DNA of 64,000 nucleotides from Lachnospiraceae bacterium. Its GTDB lineage: Bacteria > Bacillota > Clostridia > Lachnospirales > Lachnospiraceae. The translations under genes and the position numbers were made by a program. Each line of letters opens with the position of its first letter. Within the stretch, counting starts at the first letter, position 1. The stretch is taken from the NCBI GenBank assembly GCA_910575565.1, contig CAJTFL010000004.1, positions 186,001 to 250,000 of the forward strand. The letters run 5' to 3'. The notes under the pieces are model-generated. The model ran no database searches and had not been told where the DNA came from. It saw only the letters and a list, made by a program, of their open reading frames with translations. This document shows positions 1-8,950 of this stretch, one piece after another.

Positions 1-1028
1 AACGACCCTACCGCCACGCTCCCGTCATCCATCTTCATCTCACAGGCAGGCTTGCCATCCGCCCCGACGACCATCCGGCTGGCAAAGCCATCCCCGTCCA
101 TATACTCGTAATAACACACATCATCCTGGGACATGACAATGGGTTTTTTCCCCTCCGGCAGCATAATCTCGCCTTTAACCATCTTCTTTGCGCCTGTCTC
201 ATCTGTTTCTTCATGAGCCATATCGTGAAGCCTTACCAGAACAAAGCCCCGGTTATACATTTCCAGGAGCATCTTTTCAAACTCGCTTTTCGTGGTCATT
301 ACCTGATTATAGCCGCTTTCGCGGTCATCCCCGTCAAAAGCCTTAGCGGTATCCATGATAATGGAATGGAAAAACACATGGGGAATCTGGCTGATATCCT
401 GCCTGACCAAGGTTCCCTTGATGGCCTCATAATTTGCCACCGCCGCCAACACTTCCTCCGAAGCCGAAAATTCACTGTCCCCTAAAAGCAGGGCGGCTGC
501 GCCGTCATAATCATACCCTGCCGCCAGACGCTCCGCCCGGGACAAAAGATCCTGAAGGCGACCCTCCGGAGTGGTTAGATCCGGTTCATTCTCCCCCGAA
601 TCCCCTTCTCCAATAACCAAAGTTTCCGAAGGTTCAGCCTGGCCGCCCTCCGGCTCTGTGCCGCCCCCCGGCTCCCCATTTTCCAGTCCCTCTCCGGCAG
701 GGAGCGATTCTGCCTCATTGCCGGGAAGGGAATCCGTGGCAAGGCTTCTGTCTTTTCCGCCAAGCAGGCCTTTTACCCACTGGACAATGCCGCCCTTCTC
801 CTCCTTGTCCTTTGCACTTTCCCCAGGCTGGCCGGAGCCCTGCACGCCGCTGTCCTGCTCCTTCCCGCCTGCTCCCTTTAAATGGCCAAAACTAATAACT
901 GCCGTCACGAAAAACGCCGACAGAATCACGCCATAAATCATCATCAGCTTACGCCTGCGCCTTTTCCTCTCCCGCATCAGCCGGTATCGGCGGCGCCTCA
1001 ACACTCTCTCATAATTCTGTTCATCCAT
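1..1028 (-). CDS. Membrane-anchored extracellular protein, C-terminus beyond window
   Basis: The reading frame starts at an ATG preceded by an AGGAGCAGGGAT ribosome site and is still open at the left edge, so the 3' part is missing. The N-terminus is very Arg/Lys-rich, followed by one membrane segment at about residues 28-47. A long Gly/Glu/Pro-rich linker (about 50-130) suggests an extracytoplasmic domain held off the membrane. The visible end of the protein has a block around ISQIPHVFFHSIIMDTAKAF, followed by YNQVMTT and LVRLHDM. I associate this block with the N-terminal part of secreted polysaccharide-deacetylase-like proteins of Clostridia, but the catalytic domain would lie outside the window. 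The function is therefore tentative; the membrane anchoring is well supported. Confidence 0.6.
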   Translation of the reverse strand, partial: MDEQNYERVLRRRRYRLMRERKRRRRKLMMIYGVILSAFFVTAVISFGHLKGAGGKEQDSGVQGSGQPGESAKDKEEKGGIVQWVKGLLGGKDRSLATDSLPGNEAESLPAGEGLENGEPGGGTEPEGGQAEPSETLVIGEGDSGENEPDLTTPEGRLQDLLSRAERLAAGYDYDGAAALLLGDSEFSASEEVLAAVANYEAIKGTLVRQDISQIPHVFFHSIIMDTAKAFDGDDRESGYNQVMTTKSEFEKMLLEMYNRGFVLVRLHDMAHEETDETGAKKMVKGEIMLPEGKKPIVMSQDDVCYYEYMDGDGFASRMVVGADGKPACEMKMDDGSVAVGS

Positions 1029-1256
1029 ATCCCTGCTCCTGTTTCTCATCCCCTAAAGTATATAACCTTTTTTAATTTATTGCTTTTCGGCTACGCCAGG
1101 CCATATTCCATCGTCACTTACGCTTAGTGTCCGTTCCGTTTTATGTCGGGCGAGAGCGCGGTTTCGTGTGTACATCCACCCCAATCCCATCCGAAACAAC
1201 CCAGCGTTAAAATTCCCCTGCCAGCTATCCAAGTTGACAAAGCATTAAATTTTAAC

Positions 1257-2216
1257 CTAAAACTGCACATACCCCTTAATTTCCTCTGCCGGCTCCACGC
1301 TTTCCGCATACAGCACCGGCCCCTTCTCCCCATAATCCTGCCAAAACTCGTAAGCCACCTTTGCCTTCACACGAACCCACTGCTTCGTTTCCAGCTTCCT
1401 CGCCTCTTTAGACTTGCACACATAGCCGATAAAGGTCATGTCCGCCTCACAGCAGGTCATGGCCATTCTTCCCGGCACAAAGTAATTTTTAGGGAATTCC
1501 GGGGACTTTAGCACCATCCCGGTAAATTCCACCGTCTTCCCCTCATACCGGCTGGGCACATCCATGCAGTCAAAATACCAAAGCCCGAAATCCTCCGGCT
1601 CAATCCGGATCACCGGGGCATTTACATCATAAGGCAGATCTTCCTCCAGCATTTCCTGCTGGATTTCCCCCTCTTCATCTTCCAGCACCAGCTGGCCGTT
1701 CTGGCACATGGCGCGGATCGTCCGGCGGTAGGCCGTCAGCACTTCATCCGACACCCCGTCGCAGCGGTTGCAGATTACCAGCTCGGAGCCTCGCAGCATG
1801 GCTCCCAAAAGGGGCTTCATATTGGCCAGGTAAAGGTTCAGCGTGGAGCCGTCCAGGATCGTTATCTGCTGATAGATGGCCCAATCCTTGGGAAGCTTTA
1901 ACTCATCCTGGTTCCACATCCCATTCCACTCAATCAGCACCCGCTCCGGATTATTCAAAAGCTCCAGCTCCGTTAAGTAGTCCGGGGTCATCTGGCGGAA
2001 ATCTTCCAGGTAAACTGCCGTAGTCCCAGTCTCCTTAAGCAGCTCCTCATCATATTCCGTATCGCCCTCTTCGCAGACAATCAGCAGCGTTTTTCCCTCT
2101 GCCCGGAAATACTCCTGGGACATGGTAAACTGGAGAAACTTCGTTTTTCCCGCCTCTAAAAAACCGTTAATCAAAAACACCGGTATCATATCGTCTTCCA
2201 ATTCATAATCCGCCAT
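1257..2216 (-). CDS. G3E-family (COG0523-like) GTPase with C-terminal DUF1980-like domain
   Basis: A P-loop at residues 18-25 (GFLEAGKT) and an NRCD base-recognition motif near residue 150 place the N-terminal half in the SIMIBI/G3E GTPase group of metal chaperones. The cysteine motif GCxCC typical of COG0523 proteins is absent at the expected place. The C-terminal third contains MTCCEADMTFIGYVCK followed by a beta-rich region, resembling the C-terminal domain of DUF1980/YcgQ-type proteins. The upstream ATG at 2231 has no ribosome site, whereas GGGAG lies 8 nt before the ATG at 2216, so the shorter start is chosen. It sits downstream of a His-rich GTPase on the same strand and may share its metal-related role; the substrate is unknown. 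Confidence 0.7.
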   Translation of the reverse strand: MADYELEDDMIPVFLINGFLEAGKTKFLQFTMSQEYFRAEGKTLLIVCEEGDTEYDEELLKETGTTAVYLEDFRQMTPDYLTELELLNNPERVLIEWNGMWNQDELKLPKDWAIYQQITILDGSTLNLYLANMKPLLGAMLRGSELVICNRCDGVSDEVLTAYRRTIRAMCQNGQLVLEDEEGEIQQEMLEEDLPYDVNAPVIRIEPEDFGLWYFDCMDVPSRYEGKTVEFTGMVLKSPEFPKNYFVPGRMAMTCCEADMTFIGYVCKSKEARKLETKQWVRVKAKVAYEFWQDYGEKGPVLYAESVEPAEEIKGYVQF

Positions 2217-2251
2217 ATGCCAAACTCCCATATATCTATCTTATAATATTG

Positions 2252-2275
2252 TTGGGGGCAAAAGGTCTTTTGCCC
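2252..2275 (-). terminator. Hairpin between the two GTPase genes
   Basis: A perfect 11-bp stem (GGGGGCAAAAG paired with CTTTTGCCCCC) with a 2-nt loop lies between the His-rich GTPase and the downstream GTPase. A second, weaker inverted repeat (about 2289-2321, GGATTGC/GCAATCC) abuts the upstream stop codon. No clear T-run follows, so it could attenuate rather than stop transcription. Confidence 0.45.
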
Positions 2276-2320
2276 CCTATGATACACGGATTGCTCCGCA
2301 CTTTGCGCTCCCGCAATCCC

Positions 2321-3490
2321 TTAATTTTTGCCAAAGGCCTGTTTTAATTCCTCTTCCTTCAGCCTGGCTCCAATGACGCATACCTTGCCGGTATAGTCCG
2401 GCTCGCCTTCCCGGATCTCATACTGCTCTGGAACCAAATCAAAATACAGCCACCGTCCTTCTTCCCCAGAAGGAAGCATTCCTTTGGCTCTGAGCACTTC
2501 ACCAAAAGCCGTAGTTTCCGCCAGCTTCTCCAAAAGCCCTTCCAGTTTTTCCCTGGTGCACGGAACCGTAGTCTCTATCCCCCAGCTGGTAAAAATCTCA
2601 TCCGCATGATGGTGATGGTGGTGATCATGGCAGCCACAGCCGCACTCCCCGTCATGATGATGGTGTTCCTCCTCATGGTCATGCCCATGATGGTGATGAT
2701 GCTCGCCCTCCTCATGGTCATGCCCATGATGGTGATGATGCTCGCCCTCCTCATGGTCATGCCCATGATGGTGATGATGCTCGCCCTCCTCATGATCATG
2801 CCCATGATGGTGATGATGCCCATCTTCCTCATGATCATGGTAATGCCCTCCAAACTCTTCCTTCACCTGGGCCATCAGCTCCTCCATCATGGTATCCGGC
2901 TTCTCGATAATCTCCAAAAGCTGCGCCCCGGTAAGCTGGCTTAAGGGCGTGGTAATCACCGATGCCGTCTGGTTATGCTCCCGGATCAAAGCCACTGCCG
3001 CCTCTATCTTTTCCGGTTCAGCAATATCGGTGCGGCTTAACACAATATTTCCCGCATACTCAATCTGATTGTTGAAGAATTCACCGAAATTCTTCATATA
3101 CATCTTGCACTTCTTTACGTCCACCACGGTAACGGAGCTGTTTAAGGCAACATCCAGATCCGCCGACACATCCCGCACCGCCTTCATCACATCCGAAAGC
3201 TTCCCTACGCCGGATGGCTCGATAAGCACGCGCTGGGGCTGGTATCTGGTAATCACTTCCTGGAGAGATTTCCCAAAATCCCCCACCAAGGAACAGCAAA
3301 TGCAGCCGGAATTCATCTCCCGGATTTCAATCCCGGAATCCTTTAAAAACCCGCCGTCTATGCCAATCTCGCCAAACTCATTCTCAATCAGCACCACCTG
3401 CTCCCCTGCAATCGCTTCCTCTAACAGCTTTTTAATCAATGTAGTTTTCCCGGCTCCCAAAAAGCCTGAAATCACGTCAATTTTCGTCAT
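2321..3490 (-). CDS. COG0523 zinc metallochaperone-type GTPase with His-rich repeats
   Basis: This is a CobW/COG0523 GTPase with P-loop GFLGAGKT (residues 9-16), the metal-binding GCICC motif (62-66) and a CobW C-terminal domain (about 300-385). Between the domains, about residues 205-300, is a remarkable His/Asp/Glu region built from 13-residue repeats of the type GHDHEEGEHHHHH, encoded by 39-bp DNA repeats, then a CGCGC segment. Such loops bind zinc or nickel in family members. The start is the second of two adjacent ATGs at 3490, with AGGAG 6 nt upstream; an in-frame extension to 3610 has no ribosome site. The nearby znuACB genes support a role in zinc allocation. Family is certain; the metal is inferred. 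Confidence 0.88.
   Translation of the reverse strand: MTKIDVISGFLGAGKTTLIKKLLEEAIAGEQVVLIENEFGEIGIDGGFLKDSGIEIREMNSGCICCSLVGDFGKSLQEVITRYQPQRVLIEPSGVGKLSDVMKAVRDVSADLDVALNSSVTVVDVKKCKMYMKNFGEFFNNQIEYAGNIVLSRTDIAEPEKIEAAVALIREHNQTASVITTPLSQLTGAQLLEIIEKPDTMMEELMAQVKEEFGGHYHDHEEDGHHHHHGHDHEEGEHHHHHGHDHEEGEHHHHHGHDHEEGEHHHHHGHDHEEEHHHHDGECGCGCHDHHHHHHADEIFTSWGIETTVPCTREKLEGLLEKLAETTAFGEVLRAKGMLPSGEEGRWLYFDLVPEQYEIREGEPDYTGKVCVIGARLKEEELKQAFGKN
2671..2826. repeat. Four tandem 39-bp repeats coding His-rich units
   Basis: Four consecutive 39-bp units begin at 2671, 2710, 2749 and 2788. The first three are nearly identical and the fourth is diverged at its end. Each encodes 13 residues, so unit gain or loss keeps frame and changes the number of metal-binding His clusters. 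Confidence 0.9.
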
Positions 3491-3644
3491 CATAAACTCC
3501 TTCTTTCCGCCATAACAGCCGACTTTATTTTGGCACAAAGAAGAAAGAAAGTCAAGCATCCCGCCGCCTTCTGCCTGTGTCCTCTTCTCCGGCCAAATCT
3601 GTGTGTCCAAAGAGCCAGGAAAGCACTTTTAAACACAATCTAAA

Positions 3645-5243
3645 TCATAAGATCCCTTTAAGCGTCTTAACCAGCTGTTCCACATCGATAGGCTTGGAAA
3701 TAAACCCGTCCATGCCGCTTTCTAGGGCTGCCTGCCGATCCTCATGGAAGGCGTTTGCCGTCATCGCCACGATGGTGATCCCGGCCAGCCCCGGATCCTC
3801 AAGCTGCCGTATGGCCTTCGTGGCCTCATACCCATTCATCACCGGCATCTGCACATCCATCAGCACCAGATCGTACCGCCCTGCCCCTCCACTTTTCAGC
3901 TTCTCCAAAGCCGCCTGCCCATTCTCCGCAGACTCCACCTCCAAGCCGTAATCCAGCAGGATTTCCGAGGCAATCTCCCGGTTTAACTCGTTATCTTCCA
4001 CCAGCAGGATCCGCCTGCCGGTAAAATCAATCTCCCCGTCGTTTTCCTCTTCCTCTGGCGTTTTTGCCTGGTATAGCTCCTGTTCCCAAAGCCGGAAAGT
4101 CAGGCTTACGGTAAACTCCGTGCCCTCCCCCTGCTTCGTTTCCACCTGGATAATGCCGTTCATCAGCTCCACAATGCTTTTGGTGATGGCCATTCCAAGG
4201 CCTGTGCCCTGGATCTTGTTTACGGTGGAATTCACTTCCCGCTCAAAGGCATCAAACACTTTTTGGACAAATTCCTGGCTCATGCCAAGCCCCGTATCCT
4301 TCACATGGAATACGTAATTCCCATACCCTTCTGCCTCGCACGGCTCCTGAACCAAGGACAGCATAACTTCGCCGCCCTCCGGGGTAAATTTTATGGCATT
4401 GCTCAAAAGATTCATCAGCATCTGCTTCAAATGGATCTCGTCACAGTACACAAACGGATTATCCGCCTGGCTTACATCTACGGTAAACTTAAGGCTTTTT
4501 GCCTTCACCTGTTCCGCGATCACAATCTTCAAATCATCAAATATCCCAAAAAGATTTGCCCTTGACTCCTGGATCTGCATCTTGCCGCTTTCAATCCGGC
4601 TCATGTCCAAAACATCATTGATCAAATCCAGCAGGATATTCCCAGAAGAAAGGATCTTGTGCAGATAGTCCCGCACCTTTTCATTGTCCCCTAAATTTTT
4701 CTCCGCCAAGGTAGCAAAGCCGATTATGGCGTTCATGGGTGTCCGTATGTCATGGGACATATTGGACAGGAAACGGCTCTTTGCCGCGCTTGCCAGTTCC
4801 GCAGCCTTAGCCGCCTCGGAAAGAGCCCTGCGGATCAAATGCTCCTCTGTCACATCTGAGAGGACAAATATATATTTCTCTTTCCCTCCCAGCTTAATGG
4901 GGCAGCTAATCACATTCAGCCACATATTCTGGCTGAATGCCTGGTTAACCCCTTCCATTTCCCAGACCTCCCGCTTTGTGGGCTGCTTTTCCCGGATCAT
5001 TTTCCGTATCTTCTGATAAAGTTCATTAGGTTCCCCATCATCATCTGCATAAAAGGTTTCCGCTGGGATCCCCAGCACTCTGTCCGCATTTTCAAATACA
5101 TACTCAATCTTCTTATCCTGTTTCCCCACGATAAAGATTACCGCATCGATATTTTGGGAAATGGACTGATATAAATCCCAGATATACTGCTGGTTCTCGT
5201 ATGCCCAGCCGGACTGATCGCTTACGCTTCCGCTTTTATTCAT
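3645..5243 (-). CDS. Hybrid sensor histidine kinase with receiver domain
   Basis: The domains run in order: a PAS-like sensor domain (about 25-135), HisKA with the phosphorylated H164 in SNMSHDIRTPMNAIIGF, a HATPase with N-box around LMNLLSNAIKF and G-boxes DTGLGM and GTGLGMAI, then a receiver domain with phospho-acceptor D463 (LMDVQMPVMNGYEA) and conserved K517. No signal peptide or membrane segment is visible, so it should be cytoplasmic. It follows ktrA by 31 bp on the same strand and may belong to the znu-ktr transcription unit. No separate output regulator is adjacent, so its target is unknown. A fused receiver suggests a phosphorelay. Confidence 0.9.
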   Translation of the reverse strand: MNKSGSVSDQSGWAYENQQYIWDLYQSISQNIDAVIFIVGKQDKKIEYVFENADRVLGIPAETFYADDDGEPNELYQKIRKMIREKQPTKREVWEMEGVNQAFSQNMWLNVISCPIKLGGKEKYIFVLSDVTEEHLIRRALSEAAKAAELASAAKSRFLSNMSHDIRTPMNAIIGFATLAEKNLGDNEKVRDYLHKILSSGNILLDLINDVLDMSRIESGKMQIQESRANLFGIFDDLKIVIAEQVKAKSLKFTVDVSQADNPFVYCDEIHLKQMLMNLLSNAIKFTPEGGEVMLSLVQEPCEAEGYGNYVFHVKDTGLGMSQEFVQKVFDAFEREVNSTVNKIQGTGLGMAITKSIVELMNGIIQVETKQGEGTEFTVSLTFRLWEQELYQAKTPEEEENDGEIDFTGRRILLVEDNELNREIASEILLDYGLEVESAENGQAALEKLKSGGAGRYDLVLMDVQMPVMNGYEATKAIRQLEDPGLAGITIVAMTANAFHEDRQAALESGMDGFISKPIDVEQLVKTLKGIL

Positions 5244-5274
5244 TGCTTTCCCACTCTTTTCCCAAGGCGTCTTT

Positions 5275-5931
5275 TTACTTCATCTTTTCCAGGATCCCGT
5301 TAATGTCCCCCTTAGTCCCAATCACCATCAGGTGATCGTCCCCTCGGATGGCATACTCCGCTCCCGGCATCATATTCATCCTGCCGTCAGGCCGCTTGAT
5401 GGCCAGGATGCTGATATGGTACACATTCCGCAGCATCAATTCCTTTAAGCTCCTTCCCACCCACTCCGAAAGGGGCGGAATCTCATAAATGGAAAATTCA
5501 TCAGTCAGCTCAATGTAGTCAAATACATGGTTGGCGCTGTAGCGCACCGCCAGCTTCTCCGCAATATCCCGATCCGGGTAAATCACCTCGTCCGCGCCGT
5601 TTTTTAACAGAAACTTGGCATGGATATCCCGATTGGCCTTGCTGACTACGTACTTCGCCCCCAGCTCCTTTACCATGCTGGTAATCTCTAAGCTGCTCTG
5701 GAAATTCGTCCCAATGCACACAAAGCAAAGATCAAAGTTTGCCACCCCAAGGCTTCTTAGCACCGTCTCATTGGTGCAGTCCCCGATTTTTGCGCTGACG
5801 ACCAAAGGAAGCATATCCTCTAAGCGCTCTTCCTCCTGATCCACGATCATTATCTCATTATCCAGCGCCGCCAGGTTTCGGCATAAGTGCTGGCCAAACC
5901 GCCCCATTCCGATAATTAATATTGATTTCAT
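5275..5931 (-). CDS. ktrA: Potassium uptake regulatory subunit KtrA (RCK protein)
   Basis: This 218-residue cytoplasmic protein begins with a Rossmann dinucleotide-binding motif (IIGMGRFGQHLCRNL) and the acidic end of strand 2 (IMIVDQEEER), the RCK_N domain. An RCK_C domain follows (about 135-215). Length and layout match KtrA/TrkA-type gating subunits, which assemble as an octameric ring under the membrane channel and bind ATP/ADP or NAD(H). It is encoded 29 bp downstream of the KtrB-like channel gene. C-domains of this family can bind c-di-AMP, but I cannot confirm that from the sequence. Confidence 0.92.
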   Translation of the reverse strand: MKSILIIGMGRFGQHLCRNLAALDNEIMIVDQEEERLEDMLPLVVSAKIGDCTNETVLRSLGVANFDLCFVCIGTNFQSSLEITSMVKELGAKYVVSKANRDIHAKFLLKNGADEVIYPDRDIAEKLAVRYSANHVFDYIELTDEFSIYEIPPLSEWVGRSLKELMLRNVYHISILAIKRPDGRMNMMPGAEYAIRGDDHLMVIGTKGDINGILEKMK

Positions 5932-5960
5932 CTTTATCCAACCCTTTCTTTAATCCGCCC

Positions 5961-7388
5961 CTACCCCACGGTAATCTGTTCCACAGGCAGCTTTACCGGC
6001 GGCTTTTTCTTCGACTGGGTAAAGGCCAGGGCAGAAGAAAGGCTCCCCACCCTACCGCAGAACATCAAAAGCACCAGCGCCATTTTCGACGCCGCAAACA
6101 GCTCCCTGGTAATCCCCGTGGACATCCCCGCCGTACCGATGGCGGAAAATGTCTCAAACAGCACATCCGACATCATCAACTCCGGCTGCAGCACCACAAT
6201 CCACACAGAAGCTCCTATAGCCAGCGCCAGGTTAAGGGACAGGATAAGGCCCGCCTTTCGCACCGCATCCTCATCCAGCCTGCGGTTATAAACATTCATG
6301 CCGTCCGTCTGGTTTACGCTGGCCCGGATGGAGAGAAGGAGCACTGCCAGGGTAGTGGTTTTAATCCCTCCTGCCGTGGATCCGGGGCTTCCCCCGATAA
6401 ACATTAACACAATTGTCACCAGCTTGCTCCCGTCCGTCAACGCTCCCGTGTCGATAGAGTTAAAGCCTGCCGTCCTGGCTGTAACCGACTGGAAGAGCGC
6501 GCTCCAAATCCGCCCGCCAATGCCCATCTGATCCATCACATTTTCCCGTTCCAAAAGAAGGAACAGCACCCCGCCTCCGAAAATCAGCACCACGGTCGTC
6601 ACCAGCACGATTTTGGTGTGGAGCCGGTATTTGGAAAAATGCAGCTTATTCTTCAGCAAATCATCCCACACGATAAAGCCGATGCCGCCGATGACAATCA
6701 GCCCCATCACGGTAAGGTTTACCAGCCAGTCATCATAATAAAAGGTAAGGGAACTGTACGGCTCCCGATACCCCATCAGGTCAAAGCCGCCGTTGCAGAA
6801 GGCGGAGACAGAGTGGAACACCCCGTAATAAACGCCCCGGAAAAATCCCAGCTCCGGCACAAACCGAAAGGATAAAAGCACCGCCCCGGCTCCTTCAAAC
6901 AAAAATGTCCCTAGAACGATCTTCTTTGCCAGGCGCACCACGCCGCCGATCTGCAGGGTATTTACGCTCTCCTGCATCAGCCCCCGCTCCTTAAGGCCGA
7001 TCTTCCTCCTCAGCACAATGGAGAGAAACACGCCGATGGTAATAAACCCCAGCCCGCCGATCTGGATCATGGCCAGGATCACCAGCTGCCCAAAAACCGT
7101 CCACTGGCTCCAGGTATCCGCCGCAACCAGTCCGGTTACGCAGGTGGCGCTGGTGGCGGTAAACAGACAGTTGACAAACCCTAAGTTCTGGCCGCTGCGG
7201 TTAGCGAAAGGCAGCATCAGCGCCAAGGTTCCTGCCATAATAATACCGAAAAACCCGTAAGCGATAAACTGGGTCTGGGACAAGCGATTTTGGCGCTTAA
7301 GCCACCGGGAAAGCCACGGCGGCAGCCTTCTTTTACTCCTTGGCCCATCCATCCTTTTTTCCTTTTTAGCCCGCATAAGCTCCCTCAT
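5961..7388 (-). CDS. ktrB: KtrB/TrkH-family potassium transporter subunit
   Basis: This polytopic membrane protein of about 475 residues has the four-fold P-loop repeats of the Trk/Ktr/HKT superfamily. Filter-type segments include TSATCVTGL, SVSAFCNGGFDL, SVTARTAGFNS and SAIGTAGMSTG. The chosen start (7388) overlaps the stop of the preceding permease gene in an ATGA arrangement and has GGGGAGG 8 nt upstream; a start at 7436 would lie deep in that gene. With KtrA it should form a sodium-dependent K+ uptake system. Coupling to a zinc transporter operon is unusual. Confidence 0.92.
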   Translation of the reverse strand: MRELMRAKKEKRMDGPRSKRRLPPWLSRWLKRQNRLSQTQFIAYGFFGIIMAGTLALMLPFANRSGQNLGFVNCLFTATSATCVTGLVAADTWSQWTVFGQLVILAMIQIGGLGFITIGVFLSIVLRRKIGLKERGLMQESVNTLQIGGVVRLAKKIVLGTFLFEGAGAVLLSFRFVPELGFFRGVYYGVFHSVSAFCNGGFDLMGYREPYSSLTFYYDDWLVNLTVMGLIVIGGIGFIVWDDLLKNKLHFSKYRLHTKIVLVTTVVLIFGGGVLFLLLERENVMDQMGIGGRIWSALFQSVTARTAGFNSIDTGALTDGSKLVTIVLMFIGGSPGSTAGGIKTTTLAVLLLSIRASVNQTDGMNVYNRRLDEDAVRKAGLILSLNLALAIGASVWIVVLQPELMMSDVLFETFSAIGTAGMSTGITRELFAASKMALVLLMFCGRVGSLSSALAFTQSKKKPPVKLPVEQITVG

Positions 7389-8212
7389 CCTCGCATCCTC
7401 CCCACAGCCTGCCACGCCGTAAACAGCAGAAAACACAGCAGATTTGCCACCACCACGCTGGCTCCCGCAGGAGCAGAAAACCGGTAGGATGCCGCCATCC
7501 CAAAGGCAAAGCAGACCACGGACACTATCCCCGAGGAAACCACCACCCCCCGGAAGCTTTTAAATACCCGCATGGACGTAATGGCCGGAAAAATGATCAG
7601 GCTGGAAATCAGCATCGCTCCCATCATCCGCATTCCCAGTACGATTGTAACCGCTGTTAAAATGGCAATCAATACATTATACCGCTCAACCCCCACGCCG
7701 GTAGCCCGGGCAAAGCTTTCATCAAAGGCTACGGCAAACAGCTTATGGTAGCAGAACACAAACAGCCCCAGCACCACCACTGACAGCGCCGCGCTAAAGT
7801 ACACGTCTGTAGGGCTCATGGCCAGGATGCTGCCGAACATATAGCTGCTGATATCCGTAGTCATGCCGGTAGTCAGGGATGTGGCGATAATGCCCACAGC
7901 CAAGGCTCCGGCAGAAATCATGGCAATGGCGGCGTCACTTTTTATCTTCCCGTTTTCCGTGATCCGCAGCAGGAAAAACGCCGCCAGCACCACCACCGGG
8001 ACAGAAACCGAAAGAGGGGACCACCCCATGGCTATGGCTATGGACAGCGCCCCGAAGGATACGTGGGACAAGCCATCCCCAATCATGGAATACCGCTTCA
8101 GCACCAGGCTGACCCCTAAAAGGGAGGCACAGAGGGAAATCAGGATCCCTCCCACAAAAGCCCTTGCCAAAAACGGATAAGACAGCATCTCCATCATCAG
8201 ATTCATCATCAA
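7385..8212 (-). CDS. znuB: Zinc/manganese ABC transporter permease (ZnuB-like)
   Basis: This 275-residue integral membrane protein of the ABC-3 permease family has about eight hydrophobic segments and the conserved LGMRMMGAMLISSLIIFPA region. It overlaps the end of the ATPase gene (stop and start interleaved, TGATGATG) and the start of ktrB, so translational coupling on both sides is likely. It is the membrane channel of the ZnuACB-type importer formed with its neighbours. Zinc is favoured over manganese because of the His-rich loop in the binding protein and the nearby COG0523 GTPase. Confidence 0.88.
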   Translation of the reverse strand: MMMNLMMEMLSYPFLARAFVGGILISLCASLLGVSLVLKRYSMIGDGLSHVSFGALSIAIAMGWSPLSVSVPVVVLAAFFLLRITENGKIKSDAAIAMISAGALAVGIIATSLTTGMTTDISSYMFGSILAMSPTDVYFSAALSVVVLGLFVFCYHKLFAVAFDESFARATGVGVERYNVLIAILTAVTIVLGMRMMGAMLISSLIIFPAITSMRVFKSFRGVVVSSGIVSVVCFAFGMAASYRFSAPAGASVVVANLLCFLLFTAWQAVGRMRG

Positions 8213-8946
8213 CCGCCGCCTTTCCTTAAGATCTCCCGCTCTCTGCGGCTGCCTAAAAATTCCCTGCCTGCCTCACTCACCCGGTATTCCTCCACCGTTC
8301 CGTAAAACAACACCTTCTGCCCCAGATGCAGGATCTTACTGGCCTGGCTTACCGCATTCTGGATATCGTGGGACACCATCAAAATCGCCACCCCATCCTT
8401 TCGGTTAAGCTTTCCCAAAATTTGGTAAAATTCCTGGATGGCCGAAGGATCCAGGCCGGTAATCGGCTCATCCAAAACCAAAAGCTTATCTGTAGCACAA
8501 AGAGCCCTTGCAATCAATGCCCGCTGCTGCTGCCCTCCGGACAGCTCCCGGTAGCAGTAGTTCTTTAAAGGGGAAAGCCCCAGCTTTTCCATATTTTCAA
8601 GAGCCAGCACCTTTTCCTTTTTCGTGTAAAAGGGACGGTTCCCCATCCGGCTTAGGCATCCGGACCGCACCACCTCATAGACGGTAGCCGGGAAATCCCT
8701 CTGAGCCGCCGTCTGCTGGGGCAGATAGCCGATCCCAGCCGCTTTCAGCTCCTCATCTATCGTCAGCACGCCCGCGGTAGGCTTGATAAGCCCTAAAATC
8801 CCCTTCATCAGCGTGCTTTTCCCAGAGCCGTTTTCCCCTACGACGCAAAGGTAATCCCCCTGGTTTACCTCCATGGTAACGTCAATTACCACGTCGCAGT
8901 TTTCATACCCAAAATCTACGTGTTCGCATTTAATCAATGGATCCAT
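8209..8946 (-). CDS. znuC: Zinc/manganese ABC transporter ATPase (ZnuC-like)
   Basis: This 245-residue ABC ATPase has Walker A GENGSGKST, signature LSGGQQQR, Walker B LLVLDEP and the H-loop in LMVSHD. It starts 4 bp after the stop of the substrate-binding lipoprotein gene and overlaps the permease gene, a standard tight ABC operon. It powers uptake of the metal delivered by the lipoprotein. Confidence 0.9.
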   Translation of the reverse strand: MDPLIKCEHVDFGYENCDVVIDVTMEVNQGDYLCVVGENGSGKSTLMKGILGLIKPTAGVLTIDEELKAAGIGYLPQQTAAQRDFPATVYEVVRSGCLSRMGNRPFYTKKEKVLALENMEKLGLSPLKNYCYRELSGGQQQRALIARALCATDKLLVLDEPITGLDPSAIQEFYQILGKLNRKDGVAILMVSHDIQNAVSQASKILHLGQKVLFYGTVEEYRVSEAGREFLGSRREREILRKGGG

Positions 8947-8950
8947 ATCT

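Noticed and set aside
2606..2944. Plus-strand frame rich in Met and Val
   Set aside because: It is the antisense of the His-rich repeat region of the GTPase gene.
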